A stretch of DNA of 64,000 bases from Streptomyces radiopugnans (GTDB lineage: Bacteria > Actinomycetota > Actinomycetes > Streptomycetales > Streptomycetaceae), in the NCBI RefSeq assembly GCF_900110735.1, contig NZ_FOET01000020.1, positions 1 to 64,000 of the forward strand, given 5' to 3'. Position 1 is the first letter of the stretch. Every line of letters begins with the position of its first letter. The position numbers and the translations under genes were made by a program. Below are positions 19,404 through 27,951 of the stretch, piece by piece. The notes below the pieces were generated by a model. It made no database searches and had not been told where the DNA came from. It saw only the letters and a list, made by a program, of their open reading frames with translations.

Positions 19404-20172
19404 GACGGCGTCCGCGGGCGAGGCGGAGGAGGCGGCGCTGCTGGGCCTGGCCCCGGCGCCGCCGTCCGCCACCGAGCGCTACGGCCCCCACCCCTCGCAG
19501 GTGATCGACCTGTACGGCCCGCCCGGCGGGCCCCTGGTGGCCGTCCTGCACGGCGGCTTCTGGCGGGAGGCGTACGACCGGGTCCACCTGTCCCCGCTCG
19601 CCGCCGCGCTGGCCGGCGGGTACGGGCTGCGGGTGGCGCTGGTGGAGTACCGGCGCGTCGGCGGGGGCGGCGGCTGGCCGGGCACCTTCGAGGACGTCGG
19701 CGCCGCCCTGGAGCACCTGCGCGCGGCAGGGGAGGTGCGGGTGCTGGCCGGGCACTCGGCGGGCGGCCACCTGGCACTGTGGGCGGCCTCCCGCGGTCCG
19801 GTGCGTTGCCCGGTGGTCGCCGTCGCCCCGGTCGCCGACCTCACCCGCGCCCATGAACTGGGCCTGAGCGGCGGTGCGGTGGCCGATCTGCTGGGCGGTG
19901 AGGAGCACCTGGCTGCCCGGCTGCCCGGAGCCGACCCGATGCGGCTGCCGCCGCCGGACCCGCGGGCGGTGCCCGTGGTGCTGCTGCACGGCGCCGAGGA
20001 CGCGGACGTACCCGTCGGGCTGTCCCGCCGCTACGCCGCCGCCCGGCCCGGCGTCCGGCTGGCCGAGCTGCCCGGCACCGGCCACTACGCGCCCGTCACC
20101 CCGGGCACGGCGGCCTTCGGGCTGCTGGCGAGGGAGCTGACGCGGTACGCCGGGCGGGCGCGCGGTACCTGA
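19396..20172 (+). CDS. Alpha/beta hydrolase, probable N-formylkynurenine formamidase (AFMID-type)
   Basis: A 258-residue alpha/beta hydrolase. HGGFW (oxyanion-hole region) and GHSAGGHLALWA with the nucleophile Ser match the eukaryotic arylformamidase type. Candidate acid and base are Asp in HGAEDADVPVG and His in GTGHYAPV. The ATG overlaps the kynU stop, so it completes Trp to formylkynurenine to kynurenine to anthranilate. It is not homologous in appearance to the metal-dependent cyclase-fold KynB of many bacteria. The assignment rests on motifs and operon position. Confidence 0.78.
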   Translation: MPETASAGEAEEAALLGLAPAPPSATERYGPHPSQVIDLYGPPGGPLVAVLHGGFWREAYDRVHLSPLAAALAGGYGLRVALVEYRRVGGGGGWPGTFEDVGAALEHLRAAGEVRVLAGHSAGGHLALWAASRGPVRCPVVAVAPVADLTRAHELGLSGGAVADLLGGEEHLAARLPGADPMRLPPPDPRAVPVVLLHGAEDADVPVGLSRRYAAARPGVRLAELPGTGHYAPVTPGTAAFGLLARELTRYAGRARGT

Positions 20173-20206
20173 GCCTGTAGTACCTGAGACGGACCCCGAA
20201 GGATGC

Positions 20207-20239
20207 GACCGCGGGCGGACGACCGGGACGCCCGCGGTC
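20207..20239 (+). terminator. Terminator of the kynurenine operon
   Basis: A perfect 11-bp stem (20207-20217 with 20229-20239) and 11-nt loop, between the formamidase stop and the TAGGGT promoter element of the sensor kinase. Confidence 0.5.
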
Positions 20240-20254
20240 CCTAGGGTCGTCACC

Positions 20255-21751
20255 GTGACCGATATGACGAAACCCGCCGGGGCGAAACCCGCTGGGGCGA
20301 AAACGGCCGGGGCGAAGACCGCCGGGGCCGGCGGCTCCAGGCAGCCCACCGAGCTGCGGATGGCCCGCGACGCCCTGCACGACCTGCGCGCGGACCTGCT
20401 GACCGGAGCCTTCGCCTTCCGGCCGCTGTCCCCGCTGCCGGAGGACCACCGGCTGCTGCGCAGGCTGCCCGCCGCCGCGCGCGGCCCGGTCCGCCGGCTG
20501 CCGCACCTGGCCCTGGTGGGCCTGGCGCTGCTGCTGATGTTCATCGAGTCCGTCAACTCCCAGCCCTACGACGGCGACGGCGGTTTCGTGCGGGCGCTGT
20601 TCCTGGGCGTGCCGCTGATCGTGCTGCTCTTCCGGCCGATCGGGGCCTTCTGGCTGTCGCTCGGCGGCATGCTCTTCACGGCGACCGTCGCCCCCGGCAC
20701 CTGGGTCGCCTGGCCCTGGACGGGTGTCTCCTTCGTGGCGCATCTGGTGGTGCTGCTGGTCGTCGCCGCCCGCACCCGCCCCCGGGTGTCGGTCCACATG
20801 TGGCTGCTGACCGCCCTGGCCGGCGGGCTCGCCGCCGCGACGGACCCCCACCGGGGCGCGGCGATCGCCTTCGCCATGGTGGTGGTCTCCGGGATCGCCC
20901 TCACCCTGCTGCTCGCCGTGCGCGGCTGGCGCGACTCGCGGCGGCAGGTCGTCGAACAGGTCGCGGTGGTGGAGGAGGAGCGGTCCCGTCGCACCTTGCT
21001 GGAGGAGCGCACCACCATCGCCCGGGAACTGCACGACGTGGTGGCCCACCACATGTCGGTGGTAGCCATCCAGGCCGAGGCGGCCCCCTACCGCGTCCAG
21101 GACCCGCCCGAGGAACTGGTGGCGGCGCTGGCCACCATCCGGCAGAACGCGGTGACGGCCCTGACCGAGCTGCGCCGCGTCCTGGGCGTCGTCCGCGCGG
21201 ATCTGCCCGGCGGCCTGGACGGCGGTCTGGGCGACTGGGGCCCCGAGGCGCCGCAGCCCACCCTCGCCGACCTCGGCGGCCTGCTGGAGAACGTGCGCCG
21301 CGCCGGGCTGGAGGTGGAGTCGGTGACCACCGGGAGGCCGCGCCCGCTGCCGCAGGGCGTGGAGCTGTCCGCGTACCGCATCGTGCAGGAGGCGCTCAGC
21401 AACGCCCTGCGCCACGCGCCCGGCGCGAGCGCCCGGGTGGAGCTGGGCTACGTGCCGGTCGGGCTCGGGCTGCGGATCGTCAACGGGCCGCCCGTGGAGC
21501 CGGTGGAGGGCCGGGCGGGGGCGGGCCGGGGCGCCGGGCACGGGGTCCTGGGGATGCGGGAGCGCACGGCGATGCTCGGGGGCGAGCTGACGGCCGAGGA
21601 GACCGAGGACGGCGGCTTCGCGGTGGAGGCGTTCCTGCCGGTGGAGCCGGACGCCGCGCAGGACGCCGCGCAGAACGCAGCGCCGGACGCCGCGCGGAAC
21701 ACGGCACCGAACGCAGCATCGGACACCGCACTCCGGAAGGACGCGCCGTGA
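20255..21751 (+). CDS. NarL-family sensor histidine kinase
   Basis: A 498-residue membrane kinase. The N-terminus has a short AKPAG/AKTAG repeat; about 70-230 hold several transmembrane helices, with two conspicuous ones at HLALVGLALLLMFI and FVAHLVVLLVVAA. The HisKA_3 box is TIARELHDVVAHHMSVVAIQAE. The HATPase region ends HGVLGMRERTAMLGGELTA. The last 45 residues are an Ala/Asp/Asn-rich tail. TAGGGT lies 7 nt before the GTG (leaderless). It is coupled to the response regulator by a 4-bp overlap. The stimulus is unknown. Confidence 0.88.
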   Translation: MTDMTKPAGAKPAGAKTAGAKTAGAGGSRQPTELRMARDALHDLRADLLTGAFAFRPLSPLPEDHRLLRRLPAAARGPVRRLPHLALVGLALLLMFIESVNSQPYDGDGGFVRALFLGVPLIVLLFRPIGAFWLSLGGMLFTATVAPGTWVAWPWTGVSFVAHLVVLLVVAARTRPRVSVHMWLLTALAGGLAAATDPHRGAAIAFAMVVVSGIALTLLLAVRGWRDSRRQVVEQVAVVEEERSRRTLLEERTTIARELHDVVAHHMSVVAIQAEAAPYRVQDPPEELVAALATIRQNAVTALTELRRVLGVVRADLPGGLDGGLGDWGPEAPQPTLADLGGLLENVRRAGLEVESVTTGRPRPLPQGVELSAYRIVQEALSNALRHAPGASARVELGYVPVGLGLRIVNGPPVEPVEGRAGAGRGAGHGVLGMRERTAMLGGELTAEETEDGGFAVEAFLPVEPDAAQDAAQNAAPDAARNTAPNAASDTALRKDAP

Positions 21752-22413
21752 TCCGGGTGGTGGTCACCGACGACCAGATGATGGTCCGCGAGGGCTTCTC
21801 CGTCCTGCTGAACGCCCAGCCGGACATGGAGGTCGTCGGCGAGGCGGTCGACGGGCGCGAGGCCGTGGAGGCGGTCGCCGGGCTGGACCCGGACGTCGTG
21901 CTGATGGACATCCGCATGCCCGTGGTCAACGGGCTGGAGGCCACCCGCGAGATCTGCGCGTCCGGCTCGGCCGCCAGGGTGCTGATCCTGACCACCTACG
22001 ACCTGGACGAGTACGTCTACCAGGCGCTGCGCGCGGGGGCGAGCGGCTTCCTGCTCAAGGACGCATCCGCCCGCCAACTGGCCGACGGGGTGAGGACGGT
22101 GGCGGCCGGCGAGGCGCTGCTCGCGCCGACGGTCACCCGGCGGCTGATCGCGGAGTTCTCCCGGCTCTCGGCCGTGGCCGGCCCGCGCGCCCCGCTCAGG
22201 GAGCGCATCGGGGATCTGACCGAGCGCGAGACGCAGGTGCTCGCGCTCGTCGCCCGGGGCCTGTCCAACGGCGAGATCGCCGACCGCCTCGTCGTCGCCG
22301 AGTCCACCGTGAAGACGCACGTCAGCCGGGTGCTGGTCAAGCTGGGGCTGCGCGACCGCACCCAGGCCGCCGTCTTCGCCTACGAGTCGGGGCTCGTCAC
22401 CCCCGGAGGCTGA
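21748..22413 (+). CDS. NarL/LuxR-family response regulator
   Basis: A 221-residue regulator. The receiver domain has the acidic pair in VTDDQMMVREGF and the phosphoacceptor Asp54 in VVLMDIRMP. The C-terminal LuxR helix-turn-helix is LTERETQVLALVARGLSNGEIADRLVVAESTVKTHVSRVL. It is the partner of the overlapping kinase. No target gene is obvious next to it; the next gene is the Ser/Thr kinase. Confidence 0.9.
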   Translation: MIRVVVTDDQMMVREGFSVLLNAQPDMEVVGEAVDGREAVEAVAGLDPDVVLMDIRMPVVNGLEATREICASGSAARVLILTTYDLDEYVYQALRAGASGFLLKDASARQLADGVRTVAAGEALLAPTVTRRLIAEFSRLSAVAGPRAPLRERIGDLTERETQVLALVARGLSNGEIADRLVVAESTVKTHVSRVLVKLGLRDRTQAAVFAYESGLVTPGG

Positions 22414-22415
22414 GC

Positions 22416-22434
22416 CCCGGGGCTGAGCCCCGGG
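22416..22434 (+). terminator. Short hairpin after the two-component pair
   Basis: A perfect 8-bp stem, CCCGGGGC and GCCCCGGG, with a TGA loop, 2 bp after the response-regulator stop. Confidence 0.45.
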
Positions 22435-22550
22435 ACCGGGCTCGCGGAACCGGGGCAGGGAACCGGTCACGGATCGGTTGCCGTCGTCATCACCGTGGGT
22501 CCGCACCTCTATTCTCGACGGACGAGGTGAACGGGGAGGAGCCGCGCGCG

Positions 22551-24404
22551 ATGGAACCACTGGGGGACGGTGACCCGCGCTGGATCGGCGCGTACAGGTT
22601 GCTGGGGAGACTGGGCGCGGGCGGGATGGGCCGGGTCTACCTGGCGCGTTCCGAACGCGGCCGCACGGTCGCGGTGAAGGTCGTCCAGGAGGAGCTGGCC
22701 CGCCAGCCGTCCTTCCGGGAGCGCTTCGCCAAGGAGGTCAACGCCGCACGGCGGGTCGGCGGCCAGTGGACGGCTCCGGTGCTGGACGCCGACACCGACG
22801 CCGCGATCCCCTGGGTGGCCACCGGTTACATAGCAGGCCCGTCGCTGCAGGCGGTGGTCGACGAGGACTACGGGCCGCTGCCCGAGCACTCGGTGTACGC
22901 GCTGGCCGCCGGGCTGATCGAGGCGCTGCGCGCGATCCACGGCGCGGGGCTGGTGCACCGCGACCTGAAGCCGTCGAACGTGCTGGTCACCATCGACGGG
23001 CCGAAGGTGATCGACTTCGGCATCGCCCGCGCCCTGGACTCGGTGACCGGGAGCGGGCTGACCCAGACCGGCGCCGTCATCGGCTCGCCGGGCTTCATGT
23101 CGCCCGAGCAGGTGCGCGGCGAGCGGGTCACCCCGGCCGGCGACGTGTTCTGCCTCGGCGCGGTGCTCGCCTACGCGGCGACCGGGCGGATGCCGTTCGG
23201 CACGGCCGACAGCGGCTTCCACGCACTGCTGTTCCGCATCGCGGAGGAGGAGCCCGACCTGACCGGGCTCTCCGGGCCGCTGCGCGAACTGGTGGCGGAC
23301 TGCCTGGTCAAGGACCCGGCCGGCCGGCCCGCGCTCGACGGCCTCGCCGCACGCGTCGCGGCGCACACGCCCTCCGGCGGGACCTGGCTGCCGGGCGAGG
23401 TGCTGGCGCAGCTCGGCCGCCACGCGGTGCGGCTGCTGGACAGCGAGGACCCGGACGCGGCGGCGAGCGCCCTCGTGCCGCCCGCGGCCACGGCGCGTCC
23501 GGCGCCGGCCGTGCCGCCCGCCGCACCGGGTACGGCGCCCGCGCCCCACCCGGGGGCCGTCCCGGGGGCCGCCCAGGGATACACGGCGCCCGTTCCGCCG
23601 ACCGTTCCGCCCCAGCCCGCGTACCGGTCGGGGCCGGCCGGCACGCCGTACGCGCCGCAGGCGTCCCAGCCGTGGCACTCCACGCCGCCGCCCCCGGTCA
23701 CCGCCCCCTACCCCGCGTCCGGCGGTGCCGGGCGCCCCGGCACCGCGCGGTCGGCGCGCACGCTGTCCCTCGCGCTGAGCGCCGGGCTGAGCGCGCTGCT
23801 GCTGTGCACGCTGGTGCAGCTCGTGCTCGACTTCCGGGTCTACGAGGAGCTGGACGGACTCCACGAGGGGGCCTCCCTGGCGTACGCGGCCGTCGACCAC
23901 GACTCCCTGCGGAACACCACCGAGGTGATGGCGGCCCTCTCCGCCCTCTTCCAGCTGCCGGTGATCGTGCTGTGGCTGGTGTGGTTCTGGCGTGTCCGGG
24001 TGAACGCAGAGGTGTTCGCCCCCGGGCAGATCCGCTACCACCAGGGGTGGGCGATCGGCTCCTGGCTGGTGCCGGTGGTCTGGTTCTTCATGCCCAAGCA
24101 GATCATCAACGACATCTGCGACCACAGTGATCCCACCTCGACCCGGACCACCTGGTACGGCCCCCGCCGCAGCAGCAACCGCGGCCTGCTCAACGGCTGG
24201 TGGACGATGTGGCTGGCCGGCATGGTCGCCGGGCTCCTCAACTACGAGCCGTGGTACGAGGCCGAGACCGTCGGGCAGGCGCAGGGCGACGCGGCCCTCG
24301 CGGTCGTCACCGACTTCCTGACCTTGCCCTCCGCGGTGCTGGCGATCCTGGTCGTCCTGCGGCTGACCGCCCTCCAGGACGACCGGATCAAGGCCGGTCG
24401 CTGA
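22551..24404 (+). CDS. Ser/Thr protein kinase fused to a DUF4328 membrane domain
   Basis: A 617-residue protein; ATG at 22551 has GGGGAGGA 10 nt upstream. Residues 1-275 are a Hanks-type kinase: glycine loop GRLGAGGMGRVYLARS, Lys in VAVKVVQEE, catalytic LVHRDLKPSNVLV, DFGIAR and GFMSPEQVRG. A Pro/Ala-rich linker follows (about 300-400), then a C-terminal domain of about four transmembrane helices with VFAPGQIRYHQGWAIGSWLVPVVWFFMPKQIINDI, the DUF4328 signature. It lacks PASTA repeats, so any signal must reach it through the membrane domain or a partner. The 3' end overlaps the convergent gene by 17 bp. Confidence 0.88.
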   Translation: MEPLGDGDPRWIGAYRLLGRLGAGGMGRVYLARSERGRTVAVKVVQEELARQPSFRERFAKEVNAARRVGGQWTAPVLDADTDAAIPWVATGYIAGPSLQAVVDEDYGPLPEHSVYALAAGLIEALRAIHGAGLVHRDLKPSNVLVTIDGPKVIDFGIARALDSVTGSGLTQTGAVIGSPGFMSPEQVRGERVTPAGDVFCLGAVLAYAATGRMPFGTADSGFHALLFRIAEEEPDLTGLSGPLRELVADCLVKDPAGRPALDGLAARVAAHTPSGGTWLPGEVLAQLGRHAVRLLDSEDPDAAASALVPPAATARPAPAVPPAAPGTAPAPHPGAVPGAAQGYTAPVPPTVPPQPAYRSGPAGTPYAPQASQPWHSTPPPPVTAPYPASGGAGRPGTARSARTLSLALSAGLSALLLCTLVQLVLDFRVYEELDGLHEGASLAYAAVDHDSLRNTTEVMAALSALFQLPVIVLWLVWFWRVRVNAEVFAPGQIRYHQGWAIGSWLVPVVWFFMPKQIINDICDHSDPTSTRTTWYGPRRSSNRGLLNGWWTMWLAGMVAGLLNYEPWYEAETVGQAQGDAALAVVTDFLTLPSAVLAILVVLRLTALQDDRIKAGR

Positions 24405-25050
24405 CCCGCCCGCCGCCGATCCGTCGGCCGCCTACCTGCCGGCCGCCGATCCGGCGCAGCCGGCGTACCGCGGACAGGGCCCCGGCACGGTGGCGCAGGA
24501 GCACCGCGCCGGCCGCCAGCCCCGCCAGGGCGGCCGCCCCGCCGAAGGCCGCCGCCGGGGACGATCCGGCGCCGGATTCCGCGGCGACGCCGGTGTGCAC
24601 GAAGGAGGCGGACAGCAGCTCCCCGGTGCCGCAGACCGCGACCACGGGGTAGCTCCCGCCGACGGCCAGCCCCTCCCGCAGGGGGGCGGTGGCGTGTCTC
24701 TCCCGGGCGGGACGGTCGTCGGCGCGTTCGAGCGCGACGGTCCGCTCGAAGGCGGGTGAGGAGACGACGCCGCCCGCGCCGCCCGCCTCGCACACGGCGC
24801 GTACGCCGAGGGCCCCGCCTCCGTCCCCGCCCGCGCGGGCGGGGGTGAGGGTGAGTCCCTGGCCGGCGTCCTGCCCGCCACCGCCGCCACCGCCCCCGTC
24901 CTCCGCGGCGGACGCGGCGACGACGGTGACGACGGGAGCGGCGGTCAGCGCCAGGGCGGCGGCGGCCGTACCGGCGGCCAGTGTGCGGCGGGCGCGGCGG
25001 GCGCGGCGGCACCGGGTGCGGGCGGGGGCGTGGGGGCGGGGAGACTGCAT
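24388..25050 (-). CDS. Secreted or membrane-anchored hypothetical protein
   Basis: A 220-residue protein with a strongly basic N-terminus and hydrophobic segment (TLAAGTAAAALALTAAPVVTVVAAS) that looks like a signal peptide. A Gly-rich segment and an extracellular region with two Cys follow (VRAVCEAGG and VVAVCGTGELL). A C-terminal transmembrane helix (AAAFGGAAALAGLAAGAVLL) ends in an Arg-rich tail. This is a typical single-pass type I surface protein plan. No family is recognised. It converges on the kinase gene, with the last 17 bp overlapping. Confidence 0.6.
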   Translation of the reverse strand: MQSPRPHAPARTRCRRARRARRTLAAGTAAAALALTAAPVVTVVAASAAEDGGGGGGGGQDAGQGLTLTPARAGGDGGGALGVRAVCEAGGAGGVVSSPAFERTVALERADDRPARERHATAPLREGLAVGGSYPVVAVCGTGELLSASFVHTGVAAESGAGSSPAAAFGGAAALAGLAAGAVLLRHRAGALSAVRRLRRIGGRQVGGRRIGGGRVSDRP

Positions 25051-25240
25051 GGCGGCGACCTCCGCTGCGTTCGGGTGCGCGTCGCCCCCATGCGAGCAGT
25101 GTCCCCGCCGCCCCGCATCCCCAGGTGGTGCGGGGGGATGACACGGCTGCCCCGTACGGCGGAACGGGCCGTACGGGGCAGGTGCGGCGGGGCAGCCGTG
25201 ACGGGACGGACCGCACAGCCGGCAGGGCCCGCCCGGTGCC

Positions 25241-26878
25241 TCAGCCGATGTCGCGCCGGCGGAACGCGGCGAGCCCCGCCGCCGTCAGCGCCGCCGCGGC
25301 CAGCAGCATCCACAGGTACGGCGCCGCGGCCGGGTCGCCGCCCGGCAGCTTGGGCAGGTGCGTGAACGGCGTGAGGTTCATGACCGCCCGGGGCAGGTCG
25401 AGCGCCGGGCCGAGCCAGCCGATGACGAGCGCGCCGCCGACCAGCGCCCACGCCGCCGCGGCCGCCTCCGGCACGGCGCCCAGGAGCAGCACCGCCACCG
25501 CGGTGAGCGCCCACACCGCCGGCGCCTGTGCGAGGACCGCGCCGGTCACCCGCCACACCGCCCCCGGCTCCCCGGCGGCCAGCCCGTAGCCCGCCCCCAT
25601 GGCCAGACCGCAGGCGGTGAGCAGGACGGCCGATCCGGCGAAGGCGAAGAGCAGGTGGCCTGCCGCCCAGCGCAGCCGGGGCACCGCGCCGGCCAGGATC
25701 GGCTCGGCGCGCTCGGAGGTCTCCTCGCCGCGCATCCGCAGGACCGCGCTCACAGCGTAGATCGCGGTGATCATGCCGAACAGCCCGGCCATCGCGGCGA
25801 GGAAGGCGTCGGTGAGGCCCGAGGCGCCGCCCATCCGCTCGATGATCTCGCGACTCTGCTCGTTGTCGCCGAGCAGGTCGCCCGCCCCCTCGGCCATGGC
25901 GCCGAAGACCAGGCCCGCGAGCGCCAGCCCGGTGCCCCAGCCCAGCAGCGAGCCGCGCTGGAGCCGCCAGGCCAGCCCGTAGGGGCCGCTGATCCGGCCC
26001 GTGGCCGGTCCGGGCCGGGTGGCCAGGAAGCTCGCGCCGATGTCGCGCCGCCCGGCCAGCTCGTACGCGGCGGCCGTCACCGCCGCGGCCAGGACCGGCG
26101 ACAGCAGCAGGACCCAGAGCCGTTCGTCGGCGAACGGCCGCACGTTGCGCGCCCAGGCCAGCGGGGAGGCCCAGGCCAGCGGAGAGGAGCCGTCGGTGGT
26201 GCCGGAGTCCCCGGCGGCCCGCAGGACGAAGGCGGCGCCCAGCACGGCGCCGGTCAGTCCCTTGGCGAGCCGGGCGCTCTCGGTGAGCTGTGCGGCCAGG
26301 GCGGCGACCGAGGCGAAGACCAGTCCGGTGCCGCCCAGGGCGAGTCCGGTGGCCAGCGATCCGCCGGCGGGCAGCCCGGTGCCGATCAGGCCGAGGGTGA
26401 CGAGGGCGGCGGCCGCCGCGTTCGCGATCACCGCGGCCAGCAGGGCGGAGGTGAGCGGTGCGCGGCGGCCGACCATCGCGGCGGAGAGCAGCTCCTGGCG
26501 GCCGGTCTCCTCCTCCTCGCGGGTGTGCCGCACCACGATGATCATGTTCATGATGGCGATGAGCACGCTGCCGATGGTGAGCATCTCCCAGACGGCCAGA
26601 CCGCCCAGGGAGCTGCTGAAGGCCGGGCCGTACACCGCGCGCATCGAACTGTTGGCGTTCATCGACGCGACCAGCTCGGCGCGTTCGGCGGCGGTGGGGT
26701 AGAACTGCTCGACCGCCGCGGCGTTCTGCACGGCGAGTACGGCCAGCAGCAGGACCCACACCGGGATCAGCACGCGGTCGCGGCGCAGCGCGAGCCGCAG
26801 CAGTGCGCCGGTGCCGGCCAGGTCGCGGCGGGAGCCGTCGCGGCGGGCGGCCGCGGCCGGCTGGGCGACGGCGGTCAT
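25241..26878 (-). CDS. ABC transporter permease
   Basis: A 545-residue polytopic membrane protein with about 12 hydrophobic segments in two repeated halves, each beginning with an R-x-LL-W-type amphipathic lead-in (LALRRDRVLIPVWVLLLAVL; LQRGSLLGWGTGLALAGLVFG). VRHTREEEETGRQELL and LRMRGEETSERAEPIL are the paired cytoplasmic EEEtGR-like motifs seen in this ABC-2 exporter family. Its start overlaps the stop of the ATPase gene by 4 bp. Substrate unknown; these exporters usually remove drugs or lipophilic compounds. Confidence 0.85.
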   Translation of the reverse strand: MTAVAQPAAAARRDGSRRDLAGTGALLRLALRRDRVLIPVWVLLLAVLAVQNAAAVEQFYPTAAERAELVASMNANSSMRAVYGPAFSSSLGGLAVWEMLTIGSVLIAIMNMIIVVRHTREEEETGRQELLSAAMVGRRAPLTSALLAAVIANAAAAALVTLGLIGTGLPAGGSLATGLALGGTGLVFASVAALAAQLTESARLAKGLTGAVLGAAFVLRAAGDSGTTDGSSPLAWASPLAWARNVRPFADERLWVLLLSPVLAAAVTAAAYELAGRRDIGASFLATRPGPATGRISGPYGLAWRLQRGSLLGWGTGLALAGLVFGAMAEGAGDLLGDNEQSREIIERMGGASGLTDAFLAAMAGLFGMITAIYAVSAVLRMRGEETSERAEPILAGAVPRLRWAAGHLLFAFAGSAVLLTACGLAMGAGYGLAAGEPGAVWRVTGAVLAQAPAVWALTAVAVLLLGAVPEAAAAAWALVGGALVIGWLGPALDLPRAVMNLTPFTHLPKLPGGDPAAAPYLWMLLAAAALTAAGLAAFRRRDIG

Positions 26879-27870
26879 GACGCCACGACCTCCTCGCCGC
26901 CGGACGTCGCGCCCGCGGCGTCGCGGCGGCCCCCGCCCGTCCCGCCCGTCCCGCCCGTCCCGTCGGCCCCGCCTTCCCCGCCTTCCTGGTAGTGCCGCAG
27001 GAAGAGCTCCTCCAGGGTGGGCGGGGTGCTGGTCAGGCTCCGCACACCGGACTCCGCGAGCCGCCGCAGCACACCGTCCAGCTTGTCGGTGTCCACCTGG
27101 AGCCGCACCCGGTGGCCCCGGACGGACAGGTCGTGGACGCCGGGCAGACCGGACAGCCCGTTCGGCTCGCCCGCCAGCTCCGCGCTGACGGAGGTGCGGG
27201 TCAGGTGCCGCAGGTCGGCGAGCGATCCGCTCTCGACGGTGACGCCCCGGCGGATGATGCTGACCCGGTCGCACAGCGCCTCGACCTCGCTGAGGATGTG
27301 ACTGGACAGCAGCACCGTCCGCCCCCGGTCGCGCTCCTCGGCGACGCAGTCCCGGAAGACCCCCTCCATCAGCGGGTCGAGCCCGGAGGTGGGCTCGTCC
27401 AGGATCAGCAGTTCCACGTCGGAGGCGAAGGCGGCGACGAGGGCGACCTTCTGCCGGTTGCCCTTGGAGTAGGTGCGGCCCTTCTTGGTGGGGTCGAGTT
27501 CGAAGCGCTCCAGCAGCTCGCCGCGGCGCCGGGCGTCGAGCCCGCCGCGCAGCCGCCCGTAGAGGTCGATGACCTCGCCCCCGGAGAGGTTGCGCCACAG
27601 GGTCACGTCGCCGGGCACGTAGGCGACGCGGCGGTGGAGTTCGACGGCGTCCCGCCAGGGATCGCCGTCCAGCAGCCGGGCGGTGCCGGAGTCGGCGCGC
27701 AGCAGGCCCAGCAGGACGCGGATGGTGGTGGACTTCCCCGAGCCGTTGGGTCCCAGGAAGCCGTGGACCTCGCCGGTCCCGACGTGCAGGTCGAGTCCGT
27801 CGAGCGCACGGGTACGGCCGAAGGTCTTCACGAGACCGGAGACCGAGATGGCGGTGGTTGCCTTGGTCAT
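26875..27870 (-). CDS. ABC transporter ATP-binding protein
   Basis: A 331-residue ATPase with Walker A GPNGSGKST, signature YSKGNRQKVALVAAFA (a K-for-G variant of LSGGQ often seen in this subfamily), Walker B LLILDEPTSGLDP and the H-loop SSHIL. The C-terminal extension after about 230 is typical of CcmA/DrrA-like exporters and ends in a Gly/Thr-rich tail. It is transcribed divergently from the GbsR/MarR gene; a perfect palindrome at 27891-27906 lies 20 bp upstream of its start. Confidence 0.9.
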   Translation of the reverse strand: MTKATTAISVSGLVKTFGRTRALDGLDLHVGTGEVHGFLGPNGSGKSTTIRVLLGLLRADSGTARLLDGDPWRDAVELHRRVAYVPGDVTLWRNLSGGEVIDLYGRLRGGLDARRRGELLERFELDPTKKGRTYSKGNRQKVALVAAFASDVELLILDEPTSGLDPLMEGVFRDCVAEERDRGRTVLLSSHILSEVEALCDRVSIIRRGVTVESGSLADLRHLTRTSVSAELAGEPNGLSGLPGVHDLSVRGHRVRLQVDTDKLDGVLRRLAESGVRSLTSTPPTLEELFLRHYQEGGEGGADGTGGTGGTGGGRRDAAGATSGGEEVVAS

Positions 27871-27890
27871 GGTTACGAAGTTACGCTGAT

Positions 27891-27906
27891 TTCACAAATT
27901 TGTGAA
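27891..27906. promoter_or_regulatory. Palindromic operator between the ABC exporter and its GbsR/MarR regulator
   Basis: A perfect 16-bp palindrome TTCACAAATTTGTGAA in an AT-rich pocket of an otherwise GC-rich region, centred between the divergent ABC operon and regulator gene. Most likely the binding site of the adjacent regulator, controlling both directions. Confidence 0.75.
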
Positions 27907-27951
27907 GACAGAAAACGGCCAGGATGGTCCAGGCGTCTTTGACCTGGAAGG

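Noticed and set aside
20258..20330. AKPAG/AKTAG repeats in the sensor kinase N-terminus as a functional domain
   Set aside because: Short low-complexity 15-bp repeat slippage in a disordered leader; similar runs occur in the CoxG-like linker and in the last gene.
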